A stretch of 64,000 nucleotides of DNA from Kiritimatiellia bacterium (GCA_027493775.1 JAOSKE010000002.1:471435-535434); one strand, 5' to 3'. Positions 9,711 to 19,500 are shown, counted from the first letter of the stretch. Numbers and translations: made by a program. Notes: a model not told the origin generated them from the sequence alone.

Positions 9711-11141
9711 TCAATCGGCGACAAATTTCCCGCGCATAATCCGTCCACACCCCTGCCCCCAGTACCGGTAGCAACTCGTTTGGCTGGTCAAGAGATAGAA
9801 CAGCGCGTTGCGGTAGCGCGGATCGGTCGTCGAAATACGCTTCTTCAACACCTTCTCGTTGAAAAGTACGCTAGCCTGATCCATCGGGCCGATGACATTT
9901 TCATAGCCCTGTACCCAGGAGATGCTGCTGGTCCAGCTTCCACCTTCCATGTGAAAGCGATGATCCTCTTTCTTGCATTCCGCAATCGCCTTTTCCAGTT
10001 TCTCCGGGCCGGCGCCGGGTTGAATTTTATTCCAGATCCGATGCTGAAAGAGTGGCTGACAGGTCGGGAGATCGGACTCCTTGATTCCCATTGCGAACAG
10101 GTGTTCGAGGTATTCCGAACCGTTCATCAGCGGAACATCCGAATGCGAAGATTCGCGGACGACTTCAAGAAACTTTTGCGGGAACTCGTTCATCATCACG
10201 CCGCCGTTTTCGCCGTCGGCAATTTGCGTGACCAGCGGCGGCACGGACTTGCCTGCAAGTTCCCAGCGGCTGAGACTCTTCGCCTCGTACCACGGCTGCA
10301 TCTGCGCAACGAGTTTTGTGTCACTGCCCTGCGTCTTGATGACCGCAATGATGGAGGCCTCCTCGCCTTTCGAGTTGCGGACAACGAGGCGGTGCGGAAG
10401 GTGTCGCTGTTGAAGCCCCTCGCCGTTCAGCAGCTCGACGGTATGTTCCTGGATAATGACCCAGGTGAAGCCGCAGTCGCGGAGCGTTTTTACGAATTCA
10501 TACGCGACATCGGGTTGATTCGGCAGCGCCATTTCTGACGGGGAGAAACCTTTCACGCGCTCCAGCGCTTCCCAGCCGAACAGCGCTGCGAAATGCTGCT
10601 GCCACGCGAGGACGTGCAGGCGATAATCCTGCGGCGGGGTGGACGGCGCGACTGCGTGACTCCACGGGCAGCCCAACCACTCCACGCACCCGTTGTACGC
10701 CGGCTCGACGGTGACACGGCGCAGCGCGTCAATGACATCGTCCGCGCCCATATCGCGGAGACCGTGCAGGAGGCAGCCGGTATATTCCAGCATAGCGCGC
10801 GGCTGTTTGCCCTCATCCACCAGTTGCGGGACAAACTCACCAATTCGCTTGTAGCACCAGTGAAACACCGGCGCGTTGTGGTTATCGCCGATGTGCTGGT
10901 TGTCCATCATATACTTGAGGTTGCTAATCAGCTTTGCCGTTTGCAGATCAGTGCCACCTGCCGGAATCAGCGGCTGCTGCATGTGCAGCGCGATCGCCGC
11001 CGCGCTTTTGATTTGCCCGAAGTTGATTCCGCCCGCGCTCCGATAGGCATCCTTCGCCTTCCCCGCGTGCGCGAGAACTTGTTTTTCCTCTCCACTGATA
11101 TTCGGCAGCCCGTCAACATATTCCGCAATTGCTGTGCTCAA
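9711..11141 (-). CDS. GH57-family protein, second of three in the operon
   Basis: 476 aa from TTG at 11141. This start is supported by AGAAAGGA at 11157-11150, 8 bp upstream; the open frame continues to 11633 but its N-terminal 164 residues are low-complexity, lack family similarity and overlap the GNAT gene. Motifs: H53 with QQ in 'ALHMQQPLIPAG', E203 in 'FSPSEMALP', D309 in 'ADGENGG', and a 'QTSCYRYWGQG' end shared in style with the next gene (ETSCYFFWGEA). This looks like an uncharacterised GH57 subgroup. Its close pairing with the 396-aa GH57 gene suggests that the two enzymes work on the same chain. No signal peptide is seen, so a cytoplasmic location is likely. Confidence 0.83.
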   Translation of the reverse strand: MSTAIAEYVDGLPNISGEEKQVLAHAGKAKDAYRSAGGINFGQIKSAAAIALHMQQPLIPAGGTDLQTAKLISNLKYMMDNQHIGDNHNAPVFHWCYKRIGEFVPQLVDEGKQPRAMLEYTGCLLHGLRDMGADDVIDALRRVTVEPAYNGCVEWLGCPWSHAVAPSTPPQDYRLHVLAWQQHFAALFGWEALERVKGFSPSEMALPNQPDVAYEFVKTLRDCGFTWVIIQEHTVELLNGEGLQQRHLPHRLVVRNSKGEEASIIAVIKTQGSDTKLVAQMQPWYEAKSLSRWELAGKSVPPLVTQIADGENGGVMMNEFPQKFLEVVRESSHSDVPLMNGSEYLEHLFAMGIKESDLPTCQPLFQHRIWNKIQPGAGPEKLEKAIAECKKEDHRFHMEGGSWTSSISWVQGYENVIGPMDQASVLFNEKVLKKRISTTDPRYRNALFYLLTSQTSCYRYWGQGCGRIMRGKFVAD

Positions 11142-11253
11142 GGTCTGTATCCTTTCTAAAAATGTTGGCGTGTAGGATGGAGAGCAAAAGCGCGTTGGGC
11201 AAGAGGGAAAGGGGTTGAAGAGAGGGCTGAGGGATAAAAGTGGATGGCTGGGT

Positions 11254-11776
11254 TCAAAACCGCAGCCCGCAGAGGCGCACGTTGTCTCGGGGCCAGGGGA
11301 TCGAAGACAGTTGTCGGAACATGGAGTGGGTGGACAGCTCCCATTTTCCTGTTTCCGCTGACTGGACATAGAGATTTTTAGCGGGACGATAGCCGCTGGA
11401 TTGATAGACCGCAGTTTCGCCGAATAGCACGGCAAAAGGGGTCTCGTGATCAGCGAGCCAGGCATGAACATCGGCCAACATTTTTCGGAACAAGCCCTTC
11501 TCCGCGCTGGCCGGGATGAACGCACACTTCCGCGATTCCGCCGATCGGATGGACCCTCTCGTCGAACTCGATTTCCTTTTCGTGAACGGCAACATGGGCA
11601 ATCAGCGCCCCGCCCGCTCCGCGAATAATCCACCGATGGCGGGGCGGCTCCTTGAAATAACGCCGATCACGAAAAACAATGTCATGCGGCTTCGTGAAGC
11701 AAGCGCTCAGCAGTTCACGCAACGCCTGATCCATCTGCGAATCAACATTCGCATCCGCTATGTATTCCGGCGTCAC
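11254..11776 (-). CDS. GNAT-family N-acetyltransferase (frameshifted in this sequence)
   Basis: About 173 aa when joined. The upstream part (GTG at 11776) ends in 'GIAEVCVHPGQRGEG', the acetyl-CoA-binding V-x-P-x-x-R-G-x-G motif of GNAT enzymes. The continuation 'LFRKMLADVHAW...AVLFGETAVYQSSGY' lies one frame over. Removing one base of CCC at 11495-11497 joins them. The start lies 8 bp after the glgA stop, so it is co-transcribed with the glucan genes. Acetylation of a sugar, protein or polyamine are all possible; nothing here selects the substrate. Confidence 0.75.
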
Positions 11777-11783
11777 CTCGCGG

Positions 11784-13253
11784 CTACTTTTCGCGGATGT
11801 GTTCGTAGATGTTGACGTAGTCCTGCGCGGGATAATTCCAGGAATGGTCCTGACGCATGCCGTTTTGCATCAGCTCCCGCCAGTACTGCGGGTATTGGAA
11901 CCACATTCCGATCGCGCGGCGCAACGCGGACTCCAACCCCTCGCTATTTAGGTCGTTGAACACGTAGCCATTTCGCTCGTGATACGGTTTGTCTGCATAG
12001 TTCGCATCAAACACGGTATCCGCAAGGCCGCCAGTACGGCGAACAACCGGAACGGCGCCGTACTTCAGGCCGATCAACTGCGTGAGACCGCAAGGCTCAA
12101 ACGCGCTCGGCACAAGCGCCATATCGGAACCGGCAAAGATCAGATGCGAGAGGGATTCATCGAAACTCAATTCGAGATGGCAGTCGGGGTTGTCGTTGAA
12201 CTGGCGCTTGAGATTCCAGAAATCCTGATTGATTCCGGCGTCCGGACTGGTTCCGAGCAGAATAAATTGGCAGCCATTGGCGAGGGCGTAAAAAAGCGCA
12301 TGGCGAATCAGCCCGACGCCTTTTTGATGATCCAGGCGACTGACCACGGCGATGATCGGTTTGTATTCCTGACGCAACCAAAAGCGATTCCGCAGCGCTT
12401 CCTTGTTCTTGTATTTAACATCCACGCTATTCGCCGAGTAATTATGCGGAATGAAGCGATCTACTTCCGGGTTCCATTCGGCATAGTCCAAACCGTTGAG
12501 CACACCGCCACACTTCCCGCGATAGTACTGCAGCACGCCCTGCAAGTCGTGCCCGAGGCCGGTCCACATGATCTCATTCATATAGGTCGGCGAGACCGTG
12601 GTGACGAAATTGGAAAAAACGATGCCGCCCTTCATAATGTTCACCGCATTCGGATAGCGCGGATCGAGTAGGCGCTCCATCGTCATATAATTTGCCGGGT
12701 TCATCCCGACCTGACGCAGGATGAACTCGCCCGTCGTGCCCTGATGGTGGATGTTGTGAATCGTGTAGCAGACACGCGGGTGGGTCATTCCAAAACCTCG
12801 GTAGGTCTCGTAAAGCATCAGCGGCACCAACCCGGTCTGCCAGTCGTGAACATGGATAATGTCGGGCTGCTTGTTGGTCTTCAGCATGAACTCGAGCGCG
12901 GCTTTGCTGAAAAATGCGAAGCGTTCCGGATCGTCCTTGTGACCGTAGATCACGCCGCGGGAGAAAAAGTTTTTGAAGAAATGCGGCTCGATGAAATAGC
13001 ACTTCACGCCCTCTACATGACCGAAGTACACATCGCAGTGCACCCAGAAGTGGTGGTACGGCACCCAGAGGTCGCTGTAGGTCTTGGTGAGGCCCCAGAC
13101 GCGGTCAGATTTCATCACGTCATATTTCGGCAGAATCACTTCGACGTGATGGCCGCGGATCGAGAGTTCGCGGCTCAGCCCCTGCACCACGTCAGCCAGC
13201 CCGCCAACTTTAGCAACCCCTGCAAATTCTGATGCGATCTGAACAATGTACAT
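11784..13253 (-). CDS. glgA: Glycogen/starch synthase GlgA (GT5)
   Basis: 489 aa, normal for GlgA. It extends alpha-1,4-glucan from ADP- (or UDP-) glucose. The N-terminus 'MYIVQIASEFAGVAKVGGLA' has the nucleotide-sugar K-x-G-G motif at 15-18. 'HVHDWQTGLVPLMLYET' and the C-terminal 'PSAFEPCGLTQLIGLKYGAVPVVR' block (catalytic E, x-x-G-L) are complete. The ATG is preceded by GGAAGGA. It is preceded in the operon by glgB and an unknown gene and followed by a GNAT gene. No ADP-glucose pyrophosphorylase lies in the window. Confidence 0.96.
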   Translation of the reverse strand: MYIVQIASEFAGVAKVGGLADVVQGLSRELSIRGHHVEVILPKYDVMKSDRVWGLTKTYSDLWVPYHHFWVHCDVYFGHVEGVKCYFIEPHFFKNFFSRGVIYGHKDDPERFAFFSKAALEFMLKTNKQPDIIHVHDWQTGLVPLMLYETYRGFGMTHPRVCYTIHNIHHQGTTGEFILRQVGMNPANYMTMERLLDPRYPNAVNIMKGGIVFSNFVTTVSPTYMNEIMWTGLGHDLQGVLQYYRGKCGGVLNGLDYAEWNPEVDRFIPHNYSANSVDVKYKNKEALRNRFWLRQEYKPIIAVVSRLDHQKGVGLIRHALFYALANGCQFILLGTSPDAGINQDFWNLKRQFNDNPDCHLELSFDESLSHLIFAGSDMALVPSAFEPCGLTQLIGLKYGAVPVVRRTGGLADTVFDANYADKPYHERNGYVFNDLNSEGLESALRRAIGMWFQYPQYWRELMQNGMRQDHSWNYPAQDYVNIYEHIREK

Positions 13254-13285
13254 GGCGTCCTTCCTTGCAGCCGCACAGTTTGAAG

Positions 13286-13999
13286 CTAATCGAGTCGCAC
13301 AATAGCCTCAAGCGTTTCCGGATGCTTATTCAAAAGCGGATACAGTTCGACCATCACCTTCTCGTACGCCTCCGGCCATGCGAGGTGCGACGACCAACAC
13401 TCCATATCGGCGAGCAGCGATGCGGCCAAACAAATTCCCAATGCACGACTTGCCGGTGCACGAGCGCCAGCAACAATAGAGTGTATCCGATTCACAAGCG
13501 GAATCTCAGTTAGATTTCCGTCAGAATCCGCCAGGGCGTTCTGCAGAACCATCTGCAACAGCCGCCAGTGACGAGCGCGAAAGCGGTACAGCCGCCGGGG
13601 CAGCGTGGTGTAATTATTCAGAAGGGTGAGTTCTTCCTTAATTAAGGGGCCATCGGGTAACTCGCCCAACAGGCGGGCGACGACTACCGGATAATTGCGA
13701 TCCCACAACTCGCCCTCTTCACTGCTCGTCAGATCGCGGTTCTCAATCAGGCGTGCCGCCTCTTTCTCTGCGAATACAACGTGGTCGGTCAGGTAGGAAC
13801 CGAGATAGGCAACGGAAATCGCTTTCTCAACAAGGAAACGCTCCCGCGCAACGACCAGCCGAATTCGCTGACGGAGCACGCGCCCGAAACCGCGATTGCC
13901 GGGACTGCCGGTCATACGGAAAAGCCGTGAAAATGAGCGCCCGCGCAGAACGTGAATCAGCGGGGGGGGCAGCAGCGGCTTCGCCGTCATAACGGTCAT
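13286..13999 (-). CDS. Unknown protein in glucan operon
   Basis: 237 aa. I do not recognise the family. It is largely alpha-helical in appearance, rich in Arg and Leu, with no signal peptide or clear membrane segment. One Cys pair region, 'ALGICLAASLLADMECW', sits near residue 190. The ATG at 13999 follows GGAGATCGGGT, and the gene lies 15 bp after the glgB stop and 32 bp before the glgA start. It must therefore be co-transcribed with both. A regulatory or adaptor role in glucan synthesis is inference from position only. Confidence 0.75.
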   Translation of the reverse strand: MTVMTAKPLLPPPLIHVLRGRSFSRLFRMTGSPGNRGFGRVLRQRIRLVVARERFLVEKAISVAYLGSYLTDHVVFAEKEAARLIENRDLTSSEEGELWDRNYPVVVARLLGELPDGPLIKEELTLLNNYTTLPRRLYRFRARHWRLLQMVLQNALADSDGNLTEIPLVNRIHSIVAGARAPASRALGICLAASLLADMECWSSHLAWPEAYEKVMVELYPLLNKHPETLEAIVRLD

Positions 14000-14013
14000 A
14001 CCCGATCTCCGGT

Positions 14014-16290
14014 TCAGCCCTCGCCCACCGTGGGTGTGGGTTTTGCAGAAGGCGGCGAGCCGGGCGCGACCGTTTCTTTTTTCTCCGGCAGTTCAGCGGG
14101 CGACTTCTTCGCGCGCTGTCGCAGAAAAATTGCCGCCAGTGGCGGAAGAGGGAAACGCACAGAGTCGTCGTGATTGTGCCACTTCTTCGGCTCGCTGACG
14201 AGCGTCGTCACGCAGCCCACGTCGCTGCCGCCGAATTCGATCAAGTCGCTGTTCAAAACCAATTCGTATTCGCCCGCCGCAGGAACGCCGAGGCGGTATT
14301 CACTCCGAACAACCGGCGTAAAGTTGAACACGCAGAGCACGGCCTCGCCCTTCTCATTCTTCCGCATAAATGAAAGGATGCTGTTGTCGTGATCGTGCAG
14401 GTCAATCCACTCAAACCCTTCCCAACTGAAATCAATCTCGTGCAGTGGCGAATGCGCGGTGTATGCGCGGTTCAACGCCCCCATAAAGTCCTGCAACTTA
14501 CGATGCGAGTCGTATTGGAGCAGGTGCCAGTCCATACTCTCCGCATAATTCCACTCGCTCCACTGCCCCAGTTCCACGCCCATAAACAAAAGTTTCTTGC
14601 CTGGGTGCGCGTACATATAAGCCAGCAGCAGGCGCAGGTTTGCAAACTTCTGCCACAAATCGCCCGGCATCTTGTCCAGCATGGAACCTTTGCCGTGTAC
14701 AACTTCATCGTGCGAGAACGGCAGGATGAAATTCTCGTTGAAGGCGTAGATCATCGAAAACGTCAGGCTGTTGTGGTGATAACGGCGGTGAATCGGATCC
14801 TTCTCGATGTACTGCAACGTGTCGTGCATCCAACCCATATTCCATTTCAGACCGAAGCCCAGACCCCCATCGTACACTGGACGCGAGACCTTCGGCCACG
14901 CGGTGGATTCTTCGGCGAAGGTTAGAATGCCGGGATAGTTTCCGTACACCAGCTCATTGAATTTTTTGAGGAACTCCACAGCGTCGAGGTCTTCGCGCCC
15001 GCCGTATTTATTCGGAATCCACTCACCTGGGTTGCGGGAGTAGTCGAGGTACAACATACTGGCCACCGCGTCCACGCGCAGCCCGTCAATGTGGTACACG
15101 TCCATTAGAAACACCGCATTCGAGAGCAAAAACGCGCGCACTTCGTTGCGGCCGAAATTGAAGATCAGCGTCCCCCAGTCGCGATGCTCACCCTTGCGCG
15201 GGTCGGCGTGTTCGTACAGATGCGAGCCGTCGAAGTACGCCAGCCCATGACCATCCTTCGGGAAGTGGGCGGGCACCCAGTCGAGAATCACGCCGATGCC
15301 TTCCTGATGGCAACGATCCACAAAATATTTGAAATCGTCCGGCGTCCCGTAACGCGAGGTGATCGAATAATAGCCGATGGTCTGATAGCCCCACGATCCG
15401 TCAAACGGGTGCTCGGAGAGCGGCATGATTTCAATGTGCGTAAAGCCAAGTTTTTTGACATGCGGAAGCAATGTGTCGGCGAGTTCGCGATAGGTCAGCC
15501 AGCGATTGCCCTGATCCGGCACACGGCGCCAAGAACCGAGATGCACCTCGTACACACTGATCGGCTTCTTCATCCAGTCGGTGTTCTTGCGCTTCTCCAT
15601 CCACGCCGCATCGTTCCACTTGTAGGAGTTGTAATCCCACACCACCGACGCCGTGCGCGGACGAAGTTCCGAGCAGAACGCGTAGGGATCCGATTTTTGC
15701 GCAAGGAAATCGTTGTGCCCCTTCACCTCGAACTTGTAGAGATCGCCCGTCTTCATTTCCGGGATGAAAATTTCCCAGATTCCCGACTCTCCACGGTTTT
15801 GCATCGGGTGATGGCGGCCGTCCCAGCGGTTGAACGCGCCGATCACGCTCACGCGAATCGCATTCGGCGCCCAGACAGCGAAATGAACCCCCTCCACCCC
15901 ATCCACACTCATTGGGTGCGCGCCCATCTTTTCGTACGTACGGTAGTGCGTGCCTTCACCGAAAAGATAACGATCAAAATCGGTGATCTGCAGCGGGAAG
16001 GAATACGGGTCGTGCAGTTCCCAAACGTGCCCCTCCAGTCCGGTCATCCGCAGACGGTAAGAGGATTTGTCCAACCCGCTCACCATCAATTCAAAAAGCC
16101 CGTCCTTGTGCGTCCGCTCCAGGCGCTTCAGCTCGCCACCATTGACGAGTTCGACGTTCGCCGCAAACGGCTGAAACGTTCGTAACACCTGTCCCCCTTC
16201 ACAATCGTGAACGCCCAACACGTCGAACGGCATCCCATGCATTCCATATACAATCGCCTTTACTGCGCCATCCGGCAGAGTGGACTTCAT
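14014..16290 (-). CDS. glgB: 1,4-alpha-glucan branching enzyme GlgB (GH13)
   Basis: 758 aa from ATG 16290, which has AAGGAG 6 bp upstream; the frame is open 18 codons further but without support. Layout: N-terminal beta domain, CBM48 ('[21 protein letters not shown]'-like), GH13 barrel, C-terminal beta domain. Catalytic residues are visible: D in '[18 protein letters not shown]', E in '[11 protein letters not shown]', D in '[13 protein letters not shown]'. A Pro/Lys/Glu-rich tail of about 30 residues ([17 protein letters not shown]...) extends past the usual end. It is the first gene of the nine-gene glucan operon. Confidence 0.96.
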   Translation of the reverse strand: MKSTLPDGAVKAIVYGMHGMPFDVLGVHDCEGGQVLRTFQPFAANVELVNGGELKRLERTHKDGLFELMVSGLDKSSYRLRMTGLEGHVWELHDPYSFPLQITDFDRYLFGEGTHYRTYEKMGAHPMSVDGVEGVHFAVWAPNAIRVSVIGAFNRWDGRHHPMQNRGESGIWEIFIPEMKTGDLYKFEVKGHNDFLAQKSDPYAFCSELRPRTASVVWDYNSYKWNDAAWMEKRKNTDWMKKPISVYEVHLGSWRRVPDQGNRWLTYRELADTLLPHVKKLGFTHIEIMPLSEHPFDGSWGYQTIGYYSITSRYGTPDDFKYFVDRCHQEGIGVILDWVPAHFPKDGHGLAYFDGSHLYEHADPRKGEHRDWGTLIFNFGRNEVRAFLLSNAVFLMDVYHIDGLRVDAVASMLYLDYSRNPGEWIPNKYGGREDLDAVEFLKKFNELVYGNYPGILTFAEESTAWPKVSRPVYDGGLGFGLKWNMGWMHDTLQYIEKDPIHRRYHHNSLTFSMIYAFNENFILPFSHDEVVHGKGSMLDKMPGDLWQKFANLRLLLAYMYAHPGKKLLFMGVELGQWSEWNYAESMDWHLLQYDSHRKLQDFMGALNRAYTAHSPLHEIDFSWEGFEWIDLHDHDNSILSFMRKNEKGEAVLCVFNFTPVVRSEYRLGVPAAGEYELVLNSDLIEFGGSDVGCVTTLVSEPKKWHNHDDSVRFPLPPLAAIFLRQRAKKSPAELPEKKETVAPGSPPSAKPTPTVGEG

Positions 16291-16480
16291 AAAAACTCCT
16301 TGAGCCAAAAACCAACGTGTATGCCTAGACCTCTCATAACCCATTCACCCTGCGCTTGTCACGTTGAATAAGGAACGCGCGCACCTAAGCGGGTATAAAT
16401 CCATTTCCCACGGAACCTTGAAACTTGGCCGCCGCACCCGTAGAGTTTCGGAAGCCCGCAATGAACCCCTCAGGTACTAT

Positions 16481-17426
16481 ATGAAAAAATTAATTCTCTT
16501 TTTTGGGGCAGCCCTGCTCGCGACATCCGGCGCGATGGCCGCAACGCTGGGTATCGGCGACCCTGCGCCGGAGCTGAAGGTTTCTGAAGTGGATCAAAGG
16601 CGAAGCCGTTGAATCACTCGACCCGACAAAAACCTATGTCGTTGAATTCTGGGCAACCTGGTGCCCACCCTGCCGCTACTCCATTCCACACCTCACCGAG
16701 CTGGCGAAAAAATATCCGAGCGTGACCTTCATCGGAATGGATGTTTGGGAACGCGATGCAAATCCTGAGGCCAAGGTCGAACAATTCGTAAAAGAGATGG
16801 GCGCCAAAATGGAATACTCCGTCGCCATGGACACCAAAGACCAGTTTATGGCGAAGAACTGGATGCAAGCCGCGCAACAAGACGGCATCCCAACCGCCTT
16901 TCTGATTCACAACGGAGTCATCGCCTGGATCGGCCACCCGATGGGAAGCTTGGACGAAATGGTCGGACAGGCGGAAGCTGGCACCATTGACATTGCCGCG
17001 ATCAAACACGCGGAGGAAGTCCAAAGAAAGATCATGGACTCGGTGGACAACTATGTAAAAGCCGCCATGTCCGACAGCCCCGCCAAAGCCACGGAACTCG
17101 CCGCAGAAATTGAGTCGCTCGACATCACCGACGCAGAGATGCTGAACCGGCTGTCATGGTTTCTGCTAACCAGCCAGCGCATTAAAAACCGCGACATCGG
17201 CTTCGCAACACGCCTTGCCAAAAAAGCGGTGGACCTCACGGATTCAAAAGACAGCCCCATTCTCGACACCTACGCCCGCGCCCTGCACGACGCTGGCGAC
17301 CTCGCCGCCGCCATCGAAATTCAGCGCAAGGCAACAAGCATCAGCCCGGACGATACGGACCTCGCCAAGACCCTCGACACCTACACCGCAGAATTCGAAG
17401 AAGCGGCGAAAGCGCCGACGGAGTAA
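16481..17426 (+). CDS. Secreted TlpA-like thioredoxin-fold protein with C-terminal helical repeats (frameshifted)
   Basis: About 314 aa when joined. The N-terminal signal peptide (MKKLILFFGAALLATSGAMA) is followed by 'TLGIGDPAPELKVSE'. After an extra base near 16589-16590 the frame continues as 'WIKGEAVESLDPTKTYVVEF' and the redox motif WCPPC. The second half reads as a TPR-like region (AKKAVDLTDSKDSPILDTYA). It probably acts as a periplasmic thiol-disulfide or peroxide-handling protein; the exact partner is unknown. It ends in a hairpin terminator shared with the convergent lipoprotein gene. Divergent from glgB across a 190-bp gap. Confidence 0.8.
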
Positions 17427-17440
17427 GGCGTCTGCCAGCA

Positions 17441-17475
17441 GCATCCGGCCCCGCATACAGGCCGCGGCCGGATGC
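17441..17475. terminator. Bidirectional hairpin between convergent genes
   Basis: GCATCCGGCC at 17441-17450 pairs perfectly with GGCCGGATGC at 17466-17475, a 10-bp stem with a 15-nt loop. It lies between the stops of the TlpA-like gene and the lipoprotein gene. The T-run on the plus side is weak (atttctt), so termination strength is uncertain. Confidence 0.6.
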
Positions 17476-17486
17476 CGGGCATTTCT

Positions 17487-17924
17487 TCAGAACCCGTATG
17501 CGATCTTCAACTGCTCTTCAGTCGGACGCGCCGGGTAGATTTCGCCGCGCGGACCACGGTATTGACCATAGCCGACCTTCGACAGCGTGACGGGCGTATA
17601 GGAACCGTTGGAGTTGTTGATCATCACCGTCTCCGACGCGCTCGACATCTCCAGGGCCTCGAGACGATTGCGCGTCGTGTCCTGATTCTGTCCGATCTGC
17701 TGTCCTGCCCACGCCCCGGCCACTGCCCCTATCGCAGCGCCCAGCACATCGTTTTTGCGGTCACCCACGTTATTCCCAATGATTCCGCCGAGCGTTCCAC
17801 CGAGCACTGCGCCGCCAATCGAGTTATTAATCTCCGACGACCGCGCCGAATACCCCGGCGAAGCACACCCCATTGCCCCGACCCCTACCGCAGCCACCGT
17901 CAATAACACCAGTATTCGTTTCAT
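17487..17924 (-). CDS. Glycine-zipper lipoprotein
   Basis: 145 aa from ATG 17924, which has AAAGGAG 7 bp upstream. Lipoprotein signal with lipobox VGAMGC near residue 19. The middle has repeated G-x-x-x-G segments ('IGGAVLGGTLGGIIGNNVGD', 'GAAIGAVAGAWAGQQIG'), the glycine-zipper pattern of SlyB/OmpA-linked outer-membrane lipoproteins. The C-terminus is a short polar domain ending 'EEQLKIAYGF'. It is probably anchored to the inner face of the outer membrane; the function is unknown. Confidence 0.85.
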   Translation of the reverse strand: MKRILVLLTVAAVGVGAMGCASPGYSARSSEINNSIGGAVLGGTLGGIIGNNVGDRKNDVLGAAIGAVAGAWAGQQIGQNQDTTRNRLEALEMSSASETVMINNSNGSYTPVTLSKVGYGQYRGPRGEIYPARPTEEQLKIAYGF

Positions 17925-18017
17925 TTTGAACTCCTTTCTCAAGCGTTCAGAAAGTGAGACGACCGGGGTAAGAATTTATTCACACGAAAGAAAAATTGGC
18001 GCATCCCGAAAGGAGCC

Positions 18018-18159
18018 GTCCTCACTTTACGCCGACGCCGACCGATGGGGGTCAGATAGCATGAAAGGCGGTTAGAGCTCCGTAGATGCGGCATAATGCC
18101 CATCACGCAATTGAAGACGCGGCCATAGTGGCCCGTCATGTTGCCCGGAGATAACCGCC
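18018..18159 (+). ncRNA. Candidate IS110 guide (bridge) RNA / structured leader
   Basis: IS110 elements are known to encode a guide RNA in one non-coding end. Here the leader folds strongly: GGCGGTTA (18067-18074) pairs with TAACCGCC (18152-18159), extended by CTCCG (18078-18082) with CGGAG (18146-18150). Inside this long stem are two perfect hairpins, GGCAT-A-ATGCC (18090-18100) and GGCCA-TAG-TGGCC (18121-18133). The closing strand ends on the base before the transposase ATG and includes its GGAG ribosome-binding site. The assignment as guide RNA is inference; the 5' end is taken from the likely element boundary. Confidence 0.45.
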
Positions 18160-19233
18160 ATGAACTACATTGGTATAGACTATCACAAGCGCTACTCAGT
18201 CGTCTGCATCGTTGATGAGAACGACCAGATCTTCGCTGAAGAACGTATCGAACATGCGTTTCCCGAGCGCTTCGCTGCGCTCTTTGCGGAACACGCGCCT
18301 TGTGCGCTCGCCTTCGAGGCGACGATGAACTGGAGCTGGCTCTACGAAGTTGTCGAACGCATCCCCGCCGTCGAACGAATCGTTATGGCCAACCCGCTGT
18401 ACGTTCGCCTCATCGCGGCCGCCCAGATCAAAACCGACAAAATCGACGCCCGCAAGCTCGCACGGCTCCTGCGCGCCAACCTGCTGCCCGCATCGCATAT
18501 TCCCGACCGCGCGACGCGCCTTCGTAAGGAGGTGCTGCGCCAACGCACCTTCTGGGTGCGGGAGCGCACCAAAGTTCGCAATCGTATTCACCGGCTCTTG
18601 GGCCGCCAACACGACCTGGCCATGCCGCAGGTCTCTGATCTGTTCGGACGTAAGGGCATCGCCGCGCTCAAGAAGGTTGTGCTGGAGAGCCCTGAAGACC
18701 TCCTCCTTCGTCAGCTCCTGGAAATGCACAGCTTCCTAGAATCGCAGATCGCTGAGTTGAACAAGAAGATTGCTTTGGAAGGTAAGAATGATCCCGCAAC
18801 AAAGTTGCTCGAAACGATTCCGGGACTTGGCCCGATTTTGGGCAACACCATCGCCACCGAGATTGATGGGATTGAGCGTTTTCATGGGGCGTCGGAATAG
18901 CTTTGCGCCTATGCCGGCACGATCCCCAGCACATCGAGTTCCGGCGATAAAACCTACCACGGGCGGCTGGTGCAGGGGTGCAACAAGTGGTTGCGTTGGG
19001 CGCTGGTGGAAGCCTCCTGGGTGGCGATAGGCTGCGACCCGTATTTCGGTGGCCTCTATCGACACCATCGTGCGCGAGGCAAGAAGGCCAATACCGCGAT
19101 TATGATTGTTGCACGGCGGATGTGTCAGATTGTTTTTCGTGTGCTCCACGAAAAGCGACCTTTTGAGGCGCGTGCGTGGAGAAAGATTTCCTCCGGCTGC
19201 TCTCAGTTAGGACGGACGGAGTGTTCCGCGTAA
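18160..19233 (+). pseudogene. IS110-family transposase with in-frame amber codon
   Basis: 357 codons. The N-terminal DEDD catalytic domain starts 'MNYIGIDYHKRYSVVCIVDE' with the first Asp. The C-terminal transposase_20 domain is split by TAG at 18898-18900 just before 'LCAYAGTIPSTSSSGDKTYH', in the same frame. The remaining part, including 'GCNKWLRWALVEASW', is intact. The nonsense codon could be a real mutation or, given the many errors in this sequence, a miscall; a glutamine or lysine is expected there. The start codon follows a stem that covers its ribosome site. Confidence 0.88.
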
Positions 19234-19500
19234 GCGAGGCGCTGGCGTCTTGGGTCAGAGTAGAGAGCCGGGGGTCTAAAGTTATCAGACGTAACAAAGA
19301 CGCGAAGAGAAGTATGATCGCGGAATCTAGACTCTGAACACGGAAGAGCAAAAGAGCAGAACGGATTGACGAAGAAAGGATGAAACACTTCAGATGAAAT
19401 AATTGTATCTACGGTAGTTGACACGACTTTTCAGAGAAGTCCTCACTATTGACTACAAGGGGTTATTACTGATCTTCGGTTGTTATCTCCAGAGCTTCTG

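Larger units (their letters stand above)
18018..19450 (+). mobile_element. IS110-family insertion sequence (approximate ends)
   Basis: A single transposase gene of the DEDD type sits inside about 1.4 kb. The nine-base word GTCCTCACT occurs at 18018-18026 and again at 19439-19447 and so may mark the element ends or a duplicated target; a third copy is at 19632-19640. No terminal inverted repeats are seen, as usual for IS110. About 142 bp of structured non-coding DNA precede the transposase and about 205 bp follow it. The boundaries are inferred and could be off by tens of bases. Confidence 0.6.

Noticed and set aside
11142-11633. 164-residue N-terminal extension of the 476-aa GH57 protein
   Set aside because: It covers the GNAT gene and is low-complexity; a TTG with a strong AGAAAGGA site at the right distance starts the conserved part.
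15184-16185. 333-codon open frame on the plus strand
   Set aside because: Antisense to glgB, which has all its catalytic motifs; the plus-strand text has none.
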